Made by a program: the position numbers and the translations under genes. From NCBI RefSeq assembly GCF_905475395.1, contig NC_058339.1:56987172-57051171 (forward strand): a DNA stretch of 64,000 bases, read 5' to 3'. Below the pieces are notes generated by a model that had not been told where the DNA came from, ran no database searches, and saw only the letters and a program-made list of their open reading frames with translations. This document shows, in pieces, positions 49,740 through 61,466 of this stretch (position 1 is the first letter of the stretch; each line of letters begins with the position of its first letter). Source of the stretch: Chrysoperla carnea. Taxonomy: Eukaryota; Arthropoda; Insecta; Neuroptera; Chrysopidae.

Positions 49740-50500
49740 ATAGGAATATATAGGAATAGGATAGTAATATAGGAAGGAATGCATAACAAGCACATCATGT
49801 TTCGCGTCACGTGATTTTTATGTCATATTGGACCATTTATATTTATTTATTTAAAAATCATATCAAAGAATATATTAAATTAATTTTATGTGCAAAATCA
49901 TTTTCATGAAAATACCCAGTTCTTTAGTAACGCAAATATTCGCTATTGAGTGCTATTGAGATAATTTTGTGTATTTTATACATACTTAAATAAAAGGGTT
50001 TTTCGAAATGAGAACTAATTAGCCACAGCGACTATCATCCCTCTATATCATCAAATTCCGAAATTTTTCTTCCCAACCTTCCAACATTTCTCAAATTTTC
50101 ATTCCATATCGATTATCGAATTCCGTTAAGGGAATTTCAACGGGATGAAAAAACGCTTTAATTAAATGTGAACTAAAAAGTTGAAAATCATGAGTTACTT
50201 TCTACATTTCCCAAAATGTTCTTAGTTTTTCAAACAATAAATTTTAAATTTAAATTATATGTAGTGATTAAGATATATAGTTTTGATAGATGGACGGATA
50301 GACGAATATAAAAATAAATAAACTAGCTATCAAAAGAATAAATAAAATTTCCGATGACGTTTAATCATTTTCATTTAAATATCTAATAAATAACAGTGAA
50401 ATATTATATGTTAGTAGGGTAGAGTTGGATCAGTGATGATACTACTAAGGTGGTGCGAGTAAGCCTCCTGCAACACAATCGAAATGTTTAATTATATAGT
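49740..50500. other. intergenic, no gene seen
   Basis: Contains a GGATAGGATAGGAATATA-like degenerate short repeat at 49732-49770; otherwise AT-rich. Confidence 0.35.
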
Positions 50501-50542
50501 ATTTTCTGTTTATTTTTTAACAAGTACAATGTTCCTATGTTT

Positions 50543-50749
50543 TTACTCAGTTTGTAAAGCTGAATTACGAACAAACGATTGAATAATGGAGAACGAAGAA
50601 CGGTCCACATGAACTCTAGCCCTACTTTTAAAACTTGTAAGGGCAGCCCTTGATTTGGACAATAATGAACGTTTAATTTTATTGAAGAGATGTGGAACTA
50701 AAGAAAATGTTTTTTTGATGATTTTCATTTCTAAATTGAGCTTACGCAT
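50543..50749 (-). CDS. possible small basic protein, 68 aa
   Basis: Minus-strand ORF with many Lys/Arg/Ser (FNKIKRSLLSKSRAAL, SFKSRARVHVDRSSF), in a locally less AT-rich block. AATAAA on minus at 50509-50514 lies about 30 bases after the stop, and the ATG has A at -3. No homology recognised; the chance explanation is not excluded. Confidence 0.2.
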   Translation of the reverse strand: MRKLNLEMKIIKKTFSLVPHLFNKIKRSLLSKSRAALTSFKSRARVHVDRSSFSIIQSFVRNSALQTE

Positions 50750-50957
50750 TTTTCTTTATTTAATTTCACTTTTTTTTTGTTGCCTACTCGAAATGTATTA
50801 GATATAATATTTAGAGTTAACAACAGATTTTTTTTCGAATTCACTATAATACAAACTTCCCACATACATATATGTATACTAAAATATATTAATAGCAAAT
50901 AATTCGTGAGCTGCCCAGCTCCATTACTAAGATCATATTTTCTCGTCATCAGATTCT

Positions 50958-51465
50958 TTTTATACCATGTATATGAAATATACCAAGGTATACTAAATTT
51001 AGTCTCAAGTTTGTAACGCTTAAAAATATTGATGCTATGAACAAAATTTTGGTATAGGTGTTCACAAAATCACCTATCATTTTCGGTTGTATGTCTGTTG
51101 TCTGTCGTCTGTCATCATGGTTACTCAAAAACGAAAAGAGATATCAAGCTGAAAGTTTAAAAGCGTGCTGAGGACGTAAAAAATGAGGTCAAGTTCGTAA
51201 ATGAGCAGCATCTTGTAAACCGTTAGAGATAGAACAAAAGTTTAAATGTAAAAAATGTTCCTTATAAAAAAATAAACAATTTTTGTTTGAAACATTTTTT
51301 CAAAACAATTTTTGTTTTAAACAAATTGTATAGTATGTATTATATGGGAATATCAGTTATATATGTGTAACATGTATGTATGTGTAATGTGGCAGAGTAA
51401 TCAATACTGTTTATACATGGTATTTCAACAAATAAATCAGTCAATTGTTTGTTTTCGCTTGTTAT
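50958..51465 (+). repeat. R1 family copy 3
   Basis: Starts ATACCATGTATATGAAATA and ends past TTTATACATGGTATTTC, so the two ends carry the inverted pair ATACCATGTATA / TATACATGGTAT. Internally deleted around the TCCGTAGGACCCAT segment and the TTTACTC region. Confidence 0.85.
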
Positions 51466-51469
51466 TATT

Positions 51470-52430
51470 AGATACTTTTAATTTAAGGTAGCCCGACTTT
51501 TAGAGCAAGTACGGTGAATGCTTTTTTTTGGCTGTAGATGATAGTTCAAAGTGCCTTGATCACAATAAACACAGTTTTGGAGCCTTTTGCAAAATTTTGA
51601 ATTATTTCATTTTAAAATTATGTGATTTTTAACACAGTAACGTATGGAAGAACTCATCGGTGATTGAACTTCAAAAAAGTTTCCATCATGAAGAAAATTT
51701 ATCACCGATTCTGTTTATGCAAAAAACCATACCTTATGGCGCTTTCCAAAAAGAAAACATAAAAAAACTGTGATTTTGAAGCTTTTAGTCTAGTTGACTA
51801 GTTGACTAGTCACGTGACGGTCGGATTACTTAAAATAGCGCGGACTACTGTCTTATCTGATTTTTTAAACTATGAAAAAACATAAAAGGGCCAAAAGAGG
51901 GGCTGTGGAGTTGACGCTATCAAAAGGCACTTATCTTACCCCTGCCATAGCACAATTGGCAAACTAATTTTAAACCCTGCAAATCAATTTTATGAGACCG
52001 GTGATTTTATGACATTGTTCTGCCAAATAAACAACCCATTCTATCGGAAAAGACCAATCCCACTTTTCCCCGTTGTACATCCGGAACAGTGCATTGGTTT
52101 ACATTTTCGGAGAAAATGTTATAAAAAAAATTTATTACAATACATATTATATAACATGACACTAAATCTGGGGGTAATTTTTCACTCATGACAGCAATAA
52201 AACAGACACACAACAATACGGTATATACAGATATAGATTGTGAATTTCATTTTGCACGAGCAACAACCGCAAGACTAAAATACTCTTTATATTAATCAAT
52301 CATATTTTTGATAATATTTATAATAAATATAAAATTACAATTTGCATAATTTATTTTATATATGGTATATATTAAATATTAATTCTGACATTTACGAATT
52401 AATAAAGGCTGTTTTATAAATAGATCGGGC
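51470..52430. other. intergenic with possible decayed elements
   Basis: Includes a short tandem CTAGTTGACTAGTTGACTAG at about 51793-51811 followed by TCACGTGAC. Otherwise no identifiable feature. Confidence 0.35.
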
Positions 52431-52450
52431 GATTTTAACAGAAAAGACTG

Positions 52451-52615
52451 GTCAAGTGCGAGCCAGAATCGTACACGAAGGTAGAATACCATCGTACCAT
52501 CGTACAAGATATAACAATATGTACTTTTTATTAAATACTTTTGTAAAAAAAAAAGGTTAAGAAGTAGTAATAGGGTTTCGTTGGTTACCCTTTGGGTACG
52601 AAGTCCTAGAAATGG
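52451..52615 (+). mobile_element. R5 retroelement 3' end, internally deleted copy
   Basis: Starts TGGTCAAGTGCGAGCCAGAA and ends TACCCTTTGGGTACGAAGTC. This is the common insect repeat running from AAGTGCGAG to a GGGTTCCGT...GGTACGGAACCC tail; the middle is missing. Confidence 0.65.
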
Positions 52616-52909
52616 ATTGGCAAATTATACCTACAATATGTCCTTTTGAATACTGAAAGTAGAAACAGTTCTGAATACGAAATTGAATGTTTGTAACTGG
52701 TAAAAGAATAAACTCCTTTTGGTCGAAACATTGAGCTTATTCAGCCAAAATTGGGGGCTTAGAGGGCATTCGCTTAAATGCATATGTTTTATGCCTAACA
52801 TAAAATTCAAGTGAATGGCAAATCTATTTTTTTTTAATTCGGTTCCGTTGAATTTATTAAATTAAATTTATGAACATATATTTCTATTTCTAACAAATGC
52901 AATTGATTA

Positions 52910-53450
52910 CTTGATGAAAAACTAGCAGTTACCAACCCGCTTCGCTGGGTAATTTCAATTTTAAATACATTCAAGTATGTAAAAAATAACTCCATACTTA
53001 ATAGTTTTATATAAACTTTCACCCCTATTTTATCTCCTTTAAAGAATGAATTTTTATCCAAAAAAAGTATTAGTAGTTACAGCAAACTTTTGTCTCAAAC
53101 CATAAGCACACATCAATTTTTACATTTCTAACTTCAAAAATGACCCAATTTCTTGAAATTTTGCATGTTTGTAACTGGAAAATTTTACCCCCTTACTTTT
53201 GTTTTGAGCCATGGACTCATATATCATTTTTTACATTTGTAACTACAAAATTGACCAAGTTTCATACAAACATTCAACCCTCATTTTAATCCTTAAAGGG
53301 ATGCATTTTCAAAAATCCCTTCTTATTGCATACTTACGTCAGTTAAAGAATGTTTGTGCAAAATTTCATTCTTCTAGACCGAGCGGTTTCAGCTGTGCGT
53401 TGATTTATCAGTCAATCGTCTAGTCAGTTAATCATTTTACATATATATTT
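52910..53450 (+). mobile_element. insect-wide repeat with CCCGCTTCGCTGGGT
   Basis: Begins near ACTAGC...CCCGCTTCGCTGGGT and ends with GAGCGGTTTCAGCTGTGCGT followed by tandem CAGTCAATCGTCTAGTCAGT. This is the layout of a retroelement-derived repeat known from many insects; it also holds CTTAAAGGGATGCATTTTCA and a diverged internal duplication. Confidence 0.7.
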
Positions 53451-53454
53451 ATTA

Positions 53455-54220
53455 CCAATATGAACTCTTTCATAATCCTATCCTGCGTTATGTAACACCT
53501 ACAACTGCGTAAAATTTCACATTCTGTATTAAGATCTATCTCTGCATTAAGATTTATTTTCAGTATCGAAGGGCCACATTTTCAGTATTCAGTATTAATA
53601 GGACAGACTTATAATTTTCCCGTTGTACTTGTTCTATTAAAATATCCCATATCTAAAATGATGAAGAATATTAGTTATGCCATAAGCACTTATGAATATA
53701 ATTTTCCATTTTCATTTTACGTGTTGCTTTTTATTTATGAATAATAATTTTATTTTAATGAATATGGAAAAAAAATGCCATACATTCAATCGTAATGGCG
53801 ATGTATTAAAATAATGTAGTCCACATATATCATTAGTACACGGAAATAAATGAATTTGCAATTTTATTTAGGATATGTTTAATTATTCATGAATTTTTTA
53901 ATTCTCAATGTAATCAAATATTTCAATTAAATATAAAATATTATAAATTTTATGATAATCAATATCAACATAAATAAATTATAGAGAGTGGTTCAATGGT
54001 ATAACAGCAAGACTTCATCATCAATTGGTAGAAATAGTACTTTTCGAGTGTATTGAAATTTTGGAATTTTGGTTATAAATTTTAGAGATAAAAATAACTC
54101 TAGAAGATCAATTTTGTAAATCAGAGACATACAAAATTTATCGAATTTTTTCAATTTTCTAACCCTTTAAAAAAAATTGAAAAATTTACAAAATAAAATT
54201 CGCTTCAGTATTTGACAAAA
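53455..54220. other. intergenic, no gene seen
   Basis: AT-rich, nothing recognisable. Confidence 0.4.
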
Positions 54221-54222
54221 CA

Positions 54223-54797
54223 TTTTTATACCATGTATATGAAATATACGAAGGTATATTAAGTTTAGTCCCAAGTTTGTAACGCCTAAAAATATTGATA
54301 CCATGAACATAATTTTGGTATAGGTGTTCATAAAATCACCTAATTAGTCCATTTCCGGTTGTCTGTCGGTCGTCTGTCGTCTGTCGACTGTCTGTCATCG
54401 CGATTACTCAAAAATGAGAAGATATATCAAGTTGAAATTTTAAAGCGTGCTGAGGACGTAAAAAGTGAGGTCGAGTTCGTAAATGAGCAACATAGGTCAA
54501 TTGGGTCTTGGGTCCGTAGGACCCATCTTGTAAACCGTTAGAGATAGAACAAAAGTTTAAATGTAAAAAATGTTCCTTATAAAAAATAAATAACTTTTGC
54601 TTGAAATATTTTTTCGTAAACGTCACTGTTTACTCGTGAGAGCGCAAATTATGCGCAAATTGTATAGTATGCGTGTTATGGTTATATAAATTATATATGT
54701 GTGACATGTATGTATGTGTAATGTGACAGAGTAATCAACACTGTTTATACATGGTATTTTTACAATTAACTCAGTCAATTGTTTGTTTTCACTTGTA
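54223..54797 (+). repeat. R1 family copy 4, fullest copy
   Basis: About 575 bases with all R1 landmarks in order, from ATACCATGTATATGAAATA to TTGTTTTCACTTGT. No ORF of note inside. A 12-base inverted terminus pair lies at the start and about 40 bases before the end. Confidence 0.85.
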
Positions 54798-54799
54798 CA

Positions 54800-55960
54800 T
54801 ATTAATTTCGATTTCAAAAATACAAACTTTTGGTATATTTAACAATTGGGTGAACAGTTTTTGAGGTATTGTAAAATCCCAAACGAAAAATTTTTTACTC
54901 TATTTAATCGAAAAAAAACGAAAGGTTGGCGGATTTTGCTCAAATAACTTTCTGAGGTATCGACTGTAAACTAGCACTGATATATCACCCCTTAAAATAC
55001 ACCTTTAATCAATACCTCAGAAGTCAGAAACCACTCGTTGAATCATCAAAAGGACACGATTTTTGCTTTATTTAGGATCAATGTATTTAAAAAAAAATGC
55101 ATTTTATCCAAATCGCAAACGAAAAAGATTTTCCCAAATATTACAGTTTTCTAAAGTGTTATCCTTCGAAAAATTTGAGAAAATCATTAACCGTTTTTCT
55201 CCGGCTAGTAATTTTTACCCAAAAATTGGATACATTTAACGATTGGATAAGTAATTTTGACATATCGTCCAAAATCTTTTATGAAGTCTTTTATTTTCGA
55301 TTCAAAAGTAATCTAGAAACGTTTTTATCTTATCTTTAAATGAGGAGGATTTATGCTTTTTGGAATTAGATCCAAATTTCTCTAAATAATTAAAGGCACA
55401 AAAATCAAGTAAATTGTTGAGTTGATCTTGTAAAAATCATGAATCGATGTACCTACATAAGACATTTTTACTGCTCTTAATCCAACCTTTATTTATTATT
55501 GTTAACAATAAATTTGATCAGCCATAAAGTACATAAAATAACCAATAACAAATAATATAATTTTGTTCAAAGCACATTAAATTACATCCTGTAAATATGT
55601 TGCTCGTTTTGTTCAACGATTTAAGCTCGAACATTAGACAATCCAATTGGTTGGTTATAACATTGGATGAGAAGAAAACTTTTACTATCACTGAATGAAC
55701 GATTACTTTGAAACTCTCATGTGAATTTTCGTTACACTGTATCTTATTGTATATCGAATAGTCGAATAAATAAGCTGAAAAATACTGTAAAATGTTGAAA
55801 ACCTGTCGGACAACACCGATTTCAAAAATTCTTTCTTCTACGTGTTTCCTAGACGTTTAGGAATATTTATCACCACTAATATCTTCCTTAATTTAAAAAT
55901 TGGGGAAGTTTAACGACACTAGAAAGAAATCGTCTTTAAAATGAATATTTTGCCTGCAGA
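54800..55960. other. intergenic, no gene seen
   Basis: AT-rich; an 80-codon plus-strand ORF at 55097 has no support. Confidence 0.4.
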
Positions 55961-55965
55961 AGTGG

Positions 55966-56300
55966 CTCCAGGGGAAAAAAACTCATTTTGTATTCGAAAA
56001 TTGAACTATAAATATTTGCTGCTTTTTTTTTGTCTCTGGTAACGAATCCGGGGTCAAAATTCCATGATACTTTACTCCACTAGGGGATTCATGCCAAAAA
56101 ACTTAGTTTTTTGGGCGATAATTGAGATATAAATATTTTACTACGAAAATGTCTCTCTGGGGTTTTTTTGGTCGCCGATCACAAATCTGGAGTCTAAATT
56201 CCACAATACCATAATCCAGTACGGGATTCATGCCATTTTTGTTCAAAAAACTTACTTTTTTGGGAAAATATTGATATACGTGCATTTTGTTGTATTCTAG
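55966..56300. repeat. diverged tandem repeat, unit about 130 bp
   Basis: Two successive units share TATAAATATTT, GTCTCT, AAATTCCA-ATAC, GGGATTCATGCCA and CAAAAAACTTA. It leads directly into the second FB1 copy and may be part of it. Confidence 0.55.
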
Positions 56301-56304
56301 GCTA

Positions 56305-56830
56305 TGACGCGTAAAGCAATCCATGAACGCTAAGTTTCTGCCGTCGGGTAAATAAACTGCTAAGTCGAATTGGAGCATTTTGTCTCATAAGATATATGGC
56401 AACGCCCATTTTTGAAATAGAGGGAGGCGTGTAGAAATCTAGGGAAAAAGTGGATCCTAACCGTCTGGAAGCAACGGTAAGTCAAAGCATTCGTTTTTTA
56501 TAAACTGGGAAAAATTGTGGCAGGCAAAACTTTATTGTGGCTAAAAAAAAGTAGACCCTAACATATACTTTTATGGAAAAATAGTGGCAAACACCGCAGA
56601 CTATCAGTATGACGGTAATTTGAAATCAAACGTGGGAGAATTCCTGAAAACTGCTGTAAAACAAAGTAAGAAAAATGTAAAAACTGAAAAAAATTTCTGC
56701 CGCTTGCCAAATAACATCCATAACGACCGTACAAATGTTGCACATTATTGGCAGACATTTCCAGTTCATGGATTTGTTTACGTGCCATATCCTAGAATAC
56801 TGGAAAAATTTTATAAATGTTCCTAAAGCT
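56305..56830. mobile_element. FB1 second, diverged copy
   Basis: Shares the FB1 segments TTTTGTCTCAT next to ATATATGGCA, AATTTCTGCCGC, CCAAATAACATCC, CGACCGTACAAATGTT and TATCCTAGAATA. The palindromic layout is less complete. Confidence 0.65.
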
Positions 56831-57344
56831 CCAAGGAACACGTAAAAAAATAATTTTTGAAATCAGTACTGTCCGATAGGTTTTCAACATTTTCGAGCTT
56901 ATTAATTCGACTAGAACTAAACATAGTGAGAGAGCATTGTTTGTTCAATTTGTCTCATGAGACACATATAAACTTGTATACTTGGTAAATGGTACCTACG
57001 ATATAATATCTATAAACTATAAAATTATATGATTGATATCATCACATGACCATCAAACGGTGGCCAAAAAAAAGGAAATTGTTTAAAAAACCATAATTGA
57101 ATGTTTTTTCGGTTGTTGCACTAAAAGTTTAAATAGCTTTTAAAACAAATTTCATTGAAAATTGTAATTTTTCCATTAAAAATACAAGATTACTAAGCGG
57201 AAAAAGCAAAATTAATTAATTTAAAATATTTTAATGAAAAATGAATTTTCATAAATTTCGACTCGGAGTAACAAACATTTTAAATAGTTGGCCCAACAAA
57301 CTACATAGAAAATAATTAATTTCTATTGTTTTAAAGCAAATCGA

Positions 57345-57625
57345 ACAAGTGTAAGGCGGACATTGTACCATCAGGGTTCCGTACCATCCTACAAGATATG
57401 TACAATTTTTATATTTTTATAAAAGAAACGAGGGAGGCGCTATAACATCGAAATTTTTTTTATACTTACAAGACTGCCATTTTGGAATATGGTAGATTTT
57501 GTTATCGCCCGCGCCATCTTAGTTTTTGTATTTGCCTTACTATTTCGGTTTATGAAATACAGCCAGATGACAAACAGACAGGCGGACAATGGAGTTATTA
57601 TTAGAGTTCCGTAAAGCAAGCTAAA
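57345..57625 (+). mobile_element. R5 retroelement 3' end, longer copy
   Basis: Has AAGTGTAAGGCGGAC, GGGTTCCGTACCAT, TTTATGAAATACAGCC, GACAAACAGACAGGCGGACA and AGAGTTCCGT in the family order. Confidence 0.7.
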
Positions 57626-57629
57626 CTTT

Positions 57630-60600
57630 ACACAGATTGGTCCAATTTATAATTTACTTCAATCAAATGGTATATGTTAAAATAATGAAATTTCTTAACC
57701 TACCTGTGTCCTGTACTAGACACAGGTTTTTGAAATTTTAAAAACAGGATATTATTGTGAGTGAAGAAAATTTCTTTAGGTACTGTGAAAACACTATAAT
57801 GAATACCGAAAAAAAGGATGTACGTATTTATGTACGCTCGTAAGAAGTTACAATTCTTTTGATGACACTAAATCTATCATTTATTTATCCTTGTCTATTC
57901 AATTGTAAGTAATATTTCGTTTATCGAATAACTTCATCCTTCATGGTGTTAAAAAATTGTTAATTAACCAAAACATGTAGTTTTCGCGTCACCCTGTACG
58001 CGCGAATAGTAAAAACTTCATTGAAATTTATGATACAACTATACAAATCCTTGGACAAATTAATATATTATAAAATTCTTAGGACATTTCTATCAATATT
58101 CGGTAATACATTATCATGGTTAATATTCAAAAAGTGTCAGCGGAAGAGTATACGAAATTTGATCATCCTTCTTTCCACATCTGTTGAGCTTGTTTTCAAT
58201 ACTCAATGCAATCTTGGCAAATAGCTTAATAGATATTTTTACCGATTCGCTTTTCAAACAGCACTGTTTGACAAAGATTGGAGATATATTATTTATTTGA
58301 ACAGTTTTTTGACGTACTGCCCGAAACAAAGAATGGTATAAATTATTCGAGGACGTGTGATGGTTTCTTATCCGGTTTACTCAAGCGAGCTCTGAGCAGA
58401 TATGAAACCTTAATTATCAAAGTTTCATTTTATTCACAGATTAGTTTTTAATTTAAAAAAATTATAATCTGTGATTTTATTAGTGTTCTTCGAATGAAAA
58501 ATATATGAAAGAATCAATAATGCCATCTAACATTTACTATAAGAAATGTGTATACATAATAGAACTTTTGTCTCTGCTTCATGAAGTAGACGCGCTAAAA
58601 GGATGCGAATTCATCTATTTTCTAGATAGATGTCGAATAATTAATGAATGATGTTAATTCCATGATACCTTTGTTTATATTTCGTCAGAATGCAGTGTCT
58701 CTACGTTAGAAAGGTTTCATTCATTTCATATAAGTCTATTAACCTTGAATGTTTTATTCTCAGTTTGTTCTTTATAACCTTCATGGTTTGTAGAATAAAT
58801 CCATAATAATCCATAATTATACAAGAGAGACTATATCAGTAAAACTTTACCGATATATTCTCTGTTATACAACTAGTGCGTTAAATTGTCAATTGAATAC
58901 GAGAGTGGAGTTACGAATGTACCAGTCCTCTTTTTCTGCACTATTTGTTGCACGGAAAACTGAAGAAAAATTTGCGTTAAACACTCGTAGTATAAAATCA
59001 AATTGGACATAAATTTTATTTTTTCAATTAAGAGAGCAGAAATTAACAATCCAGCACACAACCACCGTATAACTCACAAAGTGCTATAAACCATAACTTT
59101 ATCTGGCAAATTGTTTTATACTTCTCCAAACCACCCTTATAATACAAATCAGGAAAAGAGGAGCTATATTTCATAAACACGTCAACTAAACAAAGTTTTG
59201 GTTTATTTGGTAACCATAATCTGCCTGGGTGGTTCTGTTAATTTCGTCAAATAATACAAATATATTCTACCACTTTATTGTTTATTGTAAGTTTCTTAAG
59301 AGAGAAAATTTCAATTTTTACGGTATATTTGATTACCTTTAATTCTGGAAATCAAATCTAGCTATTCCCCAAGAAATAAAAAAAAAATGTCACAAATATA
59401 AATGGCATAGGATAAATAAAACAAGCAATTTATTCATATTATTATGCAAAAAGAAAGCACAAGTATTTTTATTTTATATTTTAAAATGTAAAATAAAGAT
59501 AAAAACAAATAGTAATTTACAAAATGGAGCAGCTATATACAAAATATACTAAAGTAATAATAATATCAACGTCAATTATATCGAATGAAGAAAAAAGAAA
59601 AAAAATCTTCATTTTATATTTTATATATCACAAATTTAAGATATTTTTGACTAAAAAATTTTATAATTTAAAAAAAAAAATATATCAGAAACTAAAAATA
59701 TTCGAAAAATAAATTACGACTATTTTATATATTTACAATTAAATCTTAAATTCTGTATACAATTGTAAATTACAAAATTAAAAAAGAAGAAACAGATTCC
59801 TTAGGATTATTATGCCTCGTTCCTGTGATTCAAGACTCCAAGCACTTTTTTCCAGTAGAACTAATATCAATAAAATCGAGCAACAGTGTTTTTTAAATAA
59901 AACTTTTAATTTGGCAGATCTAAATACCCTTCTATTTATTTTTTACTTTTTTGTACACATTCGACTATCTCCTTAATTTTGATTCACTGTTTTGTTAGGA
60001 GTCTGGTAAGAGATATTTATAATGATTTCATCTTAATTTGAATGAATAATGACAACCTTAAAATAATAAGGATATGCTAAGCAGCAAACGATTTTTCCTG
60101 TCGCGTCTAAGAACTATATAATTTTTATATCACAAAATCCAAGAAGTCATAGCTACCTTTAAGCGTAATATTTATTTTATTAAATATACTTATAGAAGTT
60201 ACAGACTCTTTGTTTTAAAATATTTTCGTGAAAGCTGGAGCTACCGTATTATTTTTTTGTGGCTTGGATTATTATTTATTTTGAAAAAAACTTTAATATT
60301 TAGAAATTTCCTTCAAAATATTCATTATTATTTTAATGTTCGGAACAAAAATATGCTGAAAAGTACGCTTGGTACAAAAAAACGAATCAAAATTGCTTAT
60401 TATAAGGAAAAAAGAGACAAATTGAATATTTCCAAATATTTTAAAAATTATCATGTTTGTACAATAAATTTTCTAAGCTTGCTTAATAATAAAAATATTT
60501 TATCAAAAGGTTATAATTTTCTAACTTTCATTCCTTAAAAATAAAAATTCATGGTTCAAATCAAGATAATTTTTCAGAATGTGTTTAATATAATAAACTC

Positions 60601-61285
60601 AGTTTTGCTTTTTTAGAAATGGGATACTATGGCAATGATTAGATTTTCTTTTTGAAGATTTCTTATTAACAAGAAATACAATGTTACATTTTATTGCCTG
60701 CGTTGAAGCCACTTATCACCAACCCCCTAACTAAGCCAAGAATCACACATTCAATAACTAGTGACTATCATCTCGAACCACAGAAACACGATTTTAAAAA
60801 GGTAATTGTCATATGACTTGTCGTTTTTCATAAAATATTATTGTTTGAGTTCCTTAATTAAAATCATTACGCTATATACTTTAACTACTATATAAAAATT
60901 TTAGTCATTGGTTTGCACTGATGCAGTGCAGAGGAATTTTAAGAAATTGTAAAATATGCTTGGTTTTTAATAGAGCTAGCAATAGATATTCTTTACTCAA
61001 TTCTTACGACACGACACTACCTTATACTTTGATTTTGTATCAATGAATTATGAAATAAAATTATCAATTTTGAATGTATAACTTGTAACGTTTAGGTACC
61101 AGTAATATTTTTTTATAATTACAATGTGCAATATTTGAGAGAAGCTAAGAATAAATAATTCATAGAAATTTGATTTAATATGAAAAAGAAAAAAAATAAA
61201 TAAATTTTTATTTAAAAAACATTTATGGTATATCTTCTAAAACTTAAAGAGATACTAAGAATTTTTAAAAACGCCATGGAAGGGA
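57630..61285. other. intergenic, no confident gene
   Basis: AT-rich throughout. ORFs of 62-93 codons (58021, 59524, 60257) are AT-driven. A 22-base imperfect palindrome around TTTTCTAGATAGATG lies near 58616. This is the 3' flank of RALGPS. Confidence 0.4.
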
Positions 61286-61289
61286 ATAA

Positions 61290-61295
61290 TTTATT
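61290..61295 (-). promoter_or_regulatory. poly(A) signal of RALGPS
   Basis: AATAAA on the minus strand about 50 bases after the RALGPS stop codon. It is the first canonical signal in a suitable place. Confidence 0.5.
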
Positions 61296-61341
61296 TATGT
61301 GTATAACATATTCTTTGTTGTTTTTAAATTCTACTTATAAT

Positions 61342-61466
61342 CTAATCGAATAACATTAAATTTGCAGGTAGCGGTTTCTGATCAGTCTGTGATGATGCAA
61401 GTTGAATGTGTCGGCACCATTTTTCGGCTTTCGCTTTTGTACCGGCTCGGAATTTATATACATTTC
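61342..61466 (-). CDS. RALGPS: RALGPS terminal exon: end of PH domain
   Basis: Acceptor is TTATTTTTAG. It encodes NVYKFRAGTKAEAEKWC and the end of the amphipathic helix, then PLPANLMLFD and TAG. The next AATAAA on minus is about 50 bases downstream. Confidence 0.9.

Noticed and set aside
59524..60538. 62- and 93-codon plus-strand ORFs
   Set aside because: Almost entirely Lys/Ile/Phe/Asn codons expected by chance in very AT-rich DNA.
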